Part shown: piece by piece, positions 60,719 to 64,000 of the stretch
Position numbering within the stretch: the stretch's first letter is position 1
Layout: each line of letters starts with the position of its first letter
Assembly: GCA_025869365.1 (NCBI GenBank)
Contig: JAOZVV010000187.1
Location: forward strand, 44,879-108,878
DNA from: Pseudonocardia sp.
Lineage (GTDB): Bacteria > Actinomycetota > Actinomycetes > Mycobacteriales > Pseudonocardiaceae
Direction of reading: 5' to 3'
DNA length: 64,000 nucleotides
Made by a program: the position numbers and the translations under genes
The notes under the pieces: model-generated
Seen by the model: the letters and a program-made list of their open reading frames with translations, nothing else
Database searches by the model: none
What the model was told of the DNA's origin: nothing

Positions 60719-61441
60719 ATGAGCGAAGAGGAACCGACCCGGCAGGTGGCCCCGGCGAAGCGCCGCCGGCGCCCGTCCAGGCGCTGGCTGATCGGCGGGG
60801 GAGCGGTGCTGGCGCTGCTGCTCGTCGGCGGGGTCGTGGCGGCCGCGCTGCTGATCCCCGGGGGCGGGCCCGGCCGGGGCGGCCCCGGTGGGCGCGGCGG
60901 CGTCGGCCTGACGGCATCCGGCGACGAGCTCGGCGGCCCGGACCTGCTGGGAGCCGGCCCGGAGCGGGGCGGCCCCGGGCGGGGCGGGGACCGGGGCGGC
61001 CGCGGGCGGGCCATCGGGGACGACACCCTGCTCGTCGGTGTGGTGAAGACCAGCGCGAACGCCACCCTCGTCGTGACCAGGGACGGCGGTGCGGACGTGA
61101 CGGTGAAGGCCGACGGCCGCACCCGCGTCCAGGGATCGGCCTCGGCGCTGGGGGACCTGACGGCCGGTGAGCGGGTCGTCGTCCGGGTCAGCGGGACGGG
61201 CGCCGACGCGACCGCGGTGACCGTCCAGGCCCCGAAGGCGCGCGTGACCGGCACCGTGATCGCGCTGACCGGGGACCGGGCGACCGTCGTCGAGGCGGGC
61301 GGGCTGACGGGGACGGTCGACGTCTCCGCGCTGAGCGACAAACCCGCGGTCGGCACCCTGGCGGTCTTCACCGGCACGTCGACGGAGAACGGCACGGTGC
61401 TGAAGGCCGAGACCTCCCGGACCCTCCCCACCACCCCGTAA
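60719..61441 (+). CDS. Membrane-anchored DUF5666-like protein
   Basis: A 240-residue exported protein. A basic N-terminus (APAKRRRRPSRRW) precedes one membrane helix at about residues 24-46. A glycine/proline/arginine-rich linker (GGPGRGGPGGRGG) follows, then two beta-rich OB-like repeats with VTVKADGRTRVQG and GTVIALTGDRATVVEAGGL, typical of DUF5666. ATG 60719 lacks a strong ribosome binding site. It is divergent from the two-component genes and shares their control region. It ends 2 bases before palindrome copy 3. Confidence 0.82.
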   Translation: MSEEEPTRQVAPAKRRRRPSRRWLIGGGAVLALLLVGGVVAAALLIPGGGPGRGGPGGRGGVGLTASGDELGGPDLLGAGPERGGPGRGGDRGGRGRAIGDDTLLVGVVKTSANATLVVTRDGGADVTVKADGRTRVQGSASALGDLTAGERVVVRVSGTGADATAVTVQAPKARVTGTVIALTGDRATVVEAGGLTGTVDVSALSDKPAVGTLAVFTGTSTENGTVLKAETSRTLPTTP

Positions 61442-61443
61442 GC

Positions 61444-61500
61444 GGTTCAGGAAAGCCACATTCATGTAAGGATCTTTCATGAATGTGGCTTTCCTGAACC
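61444..61500. repeat. Dispersed palindrome, copy 3
   Basis: Arms 61444-61466 and 61478-61500 of 23 bases are perfect complements around TAAGGATCTTT. It starts 3 bases after the DUF5666-like stop codon and ends 18 bases before the exonuclease III -10 box. Nearly identical to copy 2 at 58598-58652 across the whole unit. Confidence 0.9.
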
Positions 61501-61531
61501 TGGCCGAGGGAACGAAGTAGGGTCCACGACC

Positions 61532-62383
61532 GTGCGTCTCGCGACCTGGAACGTGAACTCCGCGAAGTCCCGGCTCCCCCGGCTCCTGCCCTGGCTCGAC
61601 GAGCGGGCCCCGGACGTCGTGTGCCTGCAGGAGACCAAGCTGTCCGACGCGGACTTCGCCGAGGCCTTCGACGCGGTCCTGGCCGAGCGCGGCTACGCGG
61701 TCGCCCACCACGGCCAGGGCCGCTGGAACGGCGTCGCGCTGCTGTCCCGGGTCGGCCTCGACGACATCGTGCGCGGCCTCCCGGACGAGCCGGTCTTCGA
61801 CACCGCCCCGGACGCCCGGGCGGTCACCGCCACCTGCGGCGGGCTGCGCGTGACCTCGGTCTACGTGCCCAACGGCCGCACCCCGGAGGACCCGCACTAC
61901 GCCTACAAGCTGCGCTGGCTCGACGCCCTGCGCGCGATGGTGGCGGCGGGGGACCCGGCGAGCACGGTCGTCGCCGGGGACATCAACATCGCCCCCACCG
62001 ACGCGGACGTGTGGGACCCGGGCCAGTTCGTCGACTCGACCCACGTCACGAAGCCCGAGCGGGACGCGCTCGCCCAGCTGCGGGCGACCGGCCTGCACGA
62101 CGTCGTCCGGGACCGCTGGCCGGACGAGCGGGTCTTCTCCTACTGGGACTACCGCGCCGGTCGCTTCCACCAGGACCTCGGGATGCGGATCGACCTGGTC
62201 CTCACCGGGGACGCGGCGGCGCAGCGCGTGCAGGCGGCGTGGATCGACCGCAAGGCCCGCAAGGGCAGCGGCCCGAGCGATCATGCGCCCGTGATCGTCG
62301 ATCTCGACGAGGCCCCCGACGGCGACATCGGACCAGTCGTGCCGCCCCCCAGTACCCCTGCGAGGATTCCGCCACACAGGTGA
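61532..62383 (+). CDS. xthA: exodeoxyribonuclease III (AP endonuclease)
   Basis: A 283-residue EEP-fold DNA repair enzyme that cleaves at abasic sites and trims 3' ends. Motifs: TWNVNSAKSRLP, CLQETK with the metal-binding Glu, VYVPNG, GDINIAPTDADVWD, the late FSYWDYRAG, and SDHAPV with the catalytic Asp-His. GTG 61532 is eight bases after TAGGGT (61518-61523), a leaderless pattern. The stop overlaps a GTG (62380) that is open into the next gene. Confidence 0.95.
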   Translation: MRLATWNVNSAKSRLPRLLPWLDERAPDVVCLQETKLSDADFAEAFDAVLAERGYAVAHHGQGRWNGVALLSRVGLDDIVRGLPDEPVFDTAPDARAVTATCGGLRVTSVYVPNGRTPEDPHYAYKLRWLDALRAMVAAGDPASTVVAGDINIAPTDADVWDPGQFVDSTHVTKPERDALAQLRATGLHDVVRDRWPDERVFSYWDYRAGRFHQDLGMRIDLVLTGDAAAQRVQAAWIDRKARKGSGPSDHAPVIVDLDEAPDGDIGPVVPPPSTPARIPPHR

Positions 62384-62451
62384 AACCACTGCTCCACCTG
62401 AAGGAGCGCCCCGACTTGCGCCGGTTCGCCACGAGGCGATACTCAGCGGCC

Positions 62452-63228
62452 GTGAGCACACTTCGGGGGAACCACATCAAGAACCGTCCCGGCCCGGCCC
62501 GGTCGGCCAGGGTCGCTGCCGGGACGATGCTCGTCGCGGTCGCCTTGACCGGAGCCGCGGCCTGCTCGTCCGGGGAGCAGGCGCCGGCGATGCCGACGCC
62601 CGGCCAGGCCGCTCCGCCGAACCCCGGGGCCGCCGCCGGCCAGGTCTCCGACGCCACCCGGCAGGCTTTCGGCCAGGCGAACCAGGGCGCGCTCGCGCTT
62701 GTCGCGCTGGGTGGCCTCGGTACGGACCAGGGGGTCGGTGACCAGGTCAAGGGCCTCGCACCGGACCTCACCAGCCAGGGCCAGGCGCTGCTGGACCAGG
62801 TCAAGCAGGCCGCGACCGCCCAGGGCGTGGTGCTCGGCGACCAGCTCGACGCGCAGCAGCAGTCGCTGATCGCGGACCTCCAGTCCCGTTCCGGCCAGCC
62901 CTTCGACGCCGCGTGGCTGCAGGCGGCGACGACGCTGATCGAGCAGGCCCGGACCGCTGCCAACGCCGTGCTGAACGATCCGAACGCCTCCCCGGAGGCC
63001 AAGGCCGCGGCCAGGGATGCGCTGGCCAAGCTGGACGCGCTGGCGGCGAAGGTGCAGTCCGCGGCCTCGTCCGCCGGGGCCGCGACGCCCGGCTCGGTGA
63101 ACGCGGGCACGGGCGGCCAGGCCGCGTCCGAGAGCGCCCCGCTGCTGCCGCTGGCGCTCGGCGGGGCCGGCCTCGTGCTGATCGGCGGTGCCGCGGTGTG
63201 GACGCGCCGCTCGCGCCCGGAGTCCTGA
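62452..63228 (+). CDS. DUF4142-like exported protein with C-terminal membrane anchor
   Basis: A 258-residue protein. A signal-like N-terminus ends in AAAC, a poor lipobox. A helical DUF4142-type domain (DATRQAFGQANQGALALVAL) covers about residues 75-190, and a low-complexity stretch precedes a C-terminal helix followed by RRSRPES. The C-terminal helix plus basic tail resembles a sortase substrate and the next gene is a sortase, but no LPxTG motif is present (APLLPLALGG instead). GTG 62452 gives a sensible signal length; GTG 62380, which overlaps the exonuclease stop by 4 bases, is an alternative. Confidence 0.75.
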   Translation: MSTLRGNHIKNRPGPARSARVAAGTMLVAVALTGAAACSSGEQAPAMPTPGQAAPPNPGAAAGQVSDATRQAFGQANQGALALVALGGLGTDQGVGDQVKGLAPDLTSQGQALLDQVKQAATAQGVVLGDQLDAQQQSLIADLQSRSGQPFDAAWLQAATTLIEQARTAANAVLNDPNASPEAKAAARDALAKLDALAAKVQSAASSAGAATPGSVNAGTGGQAASESAPLLPLALGGAGLVLIGGAAVWTRRSRPES

Positions 63229-63232
63229 TCGG

Positions 63233-63907
63233 GTGATCTCCCGACGTCGGTGGCCGGCGGTGTTCCTCGCCCTGCTCGGGCTGGCGCTCCTGGTCACCGG
63301 CGTCGTGCTGGTCACGACCGGCGGGCAGGCACCGCGCGTCGGGTCGACGGCGGTGGGGGACGTCCCGAGCGCCGCCCCGGTCCCCGCGCCACCGGTCTCC
63401 CCAGCGCAGGTCTCCTCAGGGCAGGTCTCCTCAGGGCAGGTCGCCCCGCCGGTCTTCGCCGGCGAGGTACCCGTCCGGCTCGATCTGCCGGACCGCGCGG
63501 TCACGGCGCCGGTCGTCCCGGTGGGCACCGGCCCGGACGGCGCGCTGTTCATCCCGGACCCGCCGCAGACCGTCGGCTGGTGGGCGCCCGGCGCGCTCGC
63601 CGGCTCCGGCACGGGGACGGTCGTCGTCGCCGGCCACGTCGACTCCCGGCTGGCCGGGATCGGGGCCCTCGCGGTGCTCCCGGACCTGACGGTCGGCGAG
63701 CACGTCGTGCTGACCGGCGAGCGCGGAGCGGTGCTGCCGTACCGGGTCGTGGCCCGGCGGGAGTTCGTGAAGGCCGCCCTGCCGCCGGAGACGTTCGACC
63801 GCGCGGGCGCCCCACGGCTGGTCCTGATCACCTGCGGCGGCCGCTTCGACCGGTCGACCCGCAGCTACGAGGACAACATCGTCGTCTACGCCGAGCCGGT
63901 CGCCTGA
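63233..63907 (+). CDS. class F-type sortase
   Basis: A 224-residue membrane-anchored transpeptidase. Residues about 7-30 form the anchor. A Pro/Val/Ser linker (PAQVSSGQVSSGQVAPP) is encoded by a 15-base repeat. The catalytic domain has VVAGHVDS with the active His, ITCGGRFD with the active Cys, and RSYEDNIVVYA with the Arg region. It would attach proteins to the cell wall. GTG 63233 lies 4 bases after the DUF4142-like stop, so that protein is the natural candidate partner. Confidence 0.88.
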   Translation: MISRRRWPAVFLALLGLALLVTGVVLVTTGGQAPRVGSTAVGDVPSAAPVPAPPVSPAQVSSGQVSSGQVAPPVFAGEVPVRLDLPDRAVTAPVVPVGTGPDGALFIPDPPQTVGWWAPGALAGSGTGTVVVAGHVDSRLAGIGALAVLPDLTVGEHVVLTGERGAVLPYRVVARREFVKAALPPETFDRAGAPRLVLITCGGRFDRSTRSYEDNIVVYAEPVA

Positions 63908-63959
63908 GGCGTCGGACATGCCGTGCCCGACGCGGGCGCGGCGCCGTAACCTGGTGCGC

Positions 63960-64000
63960 GTGAGTTCCCCAGAGTTCGAGGCCGTCCGCACCTCCGCGCA
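63960..64000 (+). CDS. Start of an unknown gene, cut by right edge
   Basis: GTG 63960 opens MSSPEFEAVRTSA before the window ends. TAACCT (63947-63952) stands seven bases upstream, the same leaderless pattern seen at a dozen other starts here, which supports a real gene. Product cannot be told. Confidence 0.45.
   Translation, partial: MSSPEFEAVRTSA

Noticed and set aside
63080..63228. LPxTG sorting signal in the DUF4142-like protein.
   Set aside because: The C-terminal helix and basic tail are present but the motif is absent; APLLPLALGG does not qualify.

Overview
The window is a strongly GC-rich chromosomal segment with actinobacterial signatures: many GTG starts, short ATGA/GTGA overlaps between operon genes, and many genes that look leaderless. 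Gene content and order point to the Pseudonocardiaceae, most likely Pseudonocardia; this is inference from memory of relatives, not a search. I see no rRNA or tRNA genes, transposases, phage genes or CRISPR arrays. It reads as core chromosome carrying small repeats.

Layout. (1) 1-17079 resembles the Mycobacterium tuberculosis Rv1229c-Rv1239c neighbourhood: mrp (cut by the left edge), a MarR regulator, a DUF1003 membrane protein, an MgtE-N/CBS protein, a general stress membrane protein, the trehalose importer lpqY-sugABC and corA. Interleaved are a PhzF-like gene, a CoA-ester lyase plus acyl-CoA dehydrogenase pair, a ParB-like/phosphoesterase pair and a methyltransferase/Rieske pair. (2) 17413-25635 holds a MaoC hydratase (third partner of the lyase/dehydrogenase pair), NUDIX, a tiny membrane protein with a PH-domain protein, PHP phosphoesterase, RecB-like nuclease, beta-propeller protein, a DEAD-box helicase with an apparent CTG start, and a MiaE-like ferritin-fold protein. 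(3) 25778-30566: DUF3107, then a divergent TetR-controlled cluster (TetR, DUF4873, SDR, AurF-type diiron oxygenase, hydrolase) and a FasR-like regulator. (4) 30692-36380: copper ATPase with a secreted partner behind a CsoR-like operator, an alpha/beta hydrolase, and moeZ. (5) 36915-40327: an 829-residue zinc-finger/membrane/repeat protein and a TIGR02569-type protein. (6) 40689-47039: nitrate assimilation (narK, nirB, nirD) with the HemD-regulator fusion and a CbiX-type chelatase that supply and regulate siroheme. (7) 47113-58583 resembles Rv3204-Rv3200c: alkyltransferase-like protein, LipV-like hydrolase, AdnA and AdnB helicase-nucleases separated by a secreted GH16 lipoprotein, a frameshifted saccharopine-dehydrogenase-like gene and a K+ channel. 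(8) 58598-64000: a two-component system with a divergent membrane protein, exonuclease III, a DUF4142 protein, a class F-type sortase and the first codons of another gene.

Repeats are the least explained part. Three copies of an approximately 55-bp palindrome (36467, 58598, 61444) sit at gene ends, and two of them bracket the two-component module. A related-style palindrome at 29863 encodes the last residues of a hydrolase. A 22-bp repeat array arranged symmetrically around an 18-bp-arm hairpin fills 12064-12401, and a 41-bp tandem array fills 40344-40529. Candidate regulatory sites include duplicated TetR operators (27102-27132), a CsoR-like site (34024-34038), an 11-bp-phased response-regulator box (60650-60671), and TANNNT boxes 6-8 bases ahead of about a dozen start codons.
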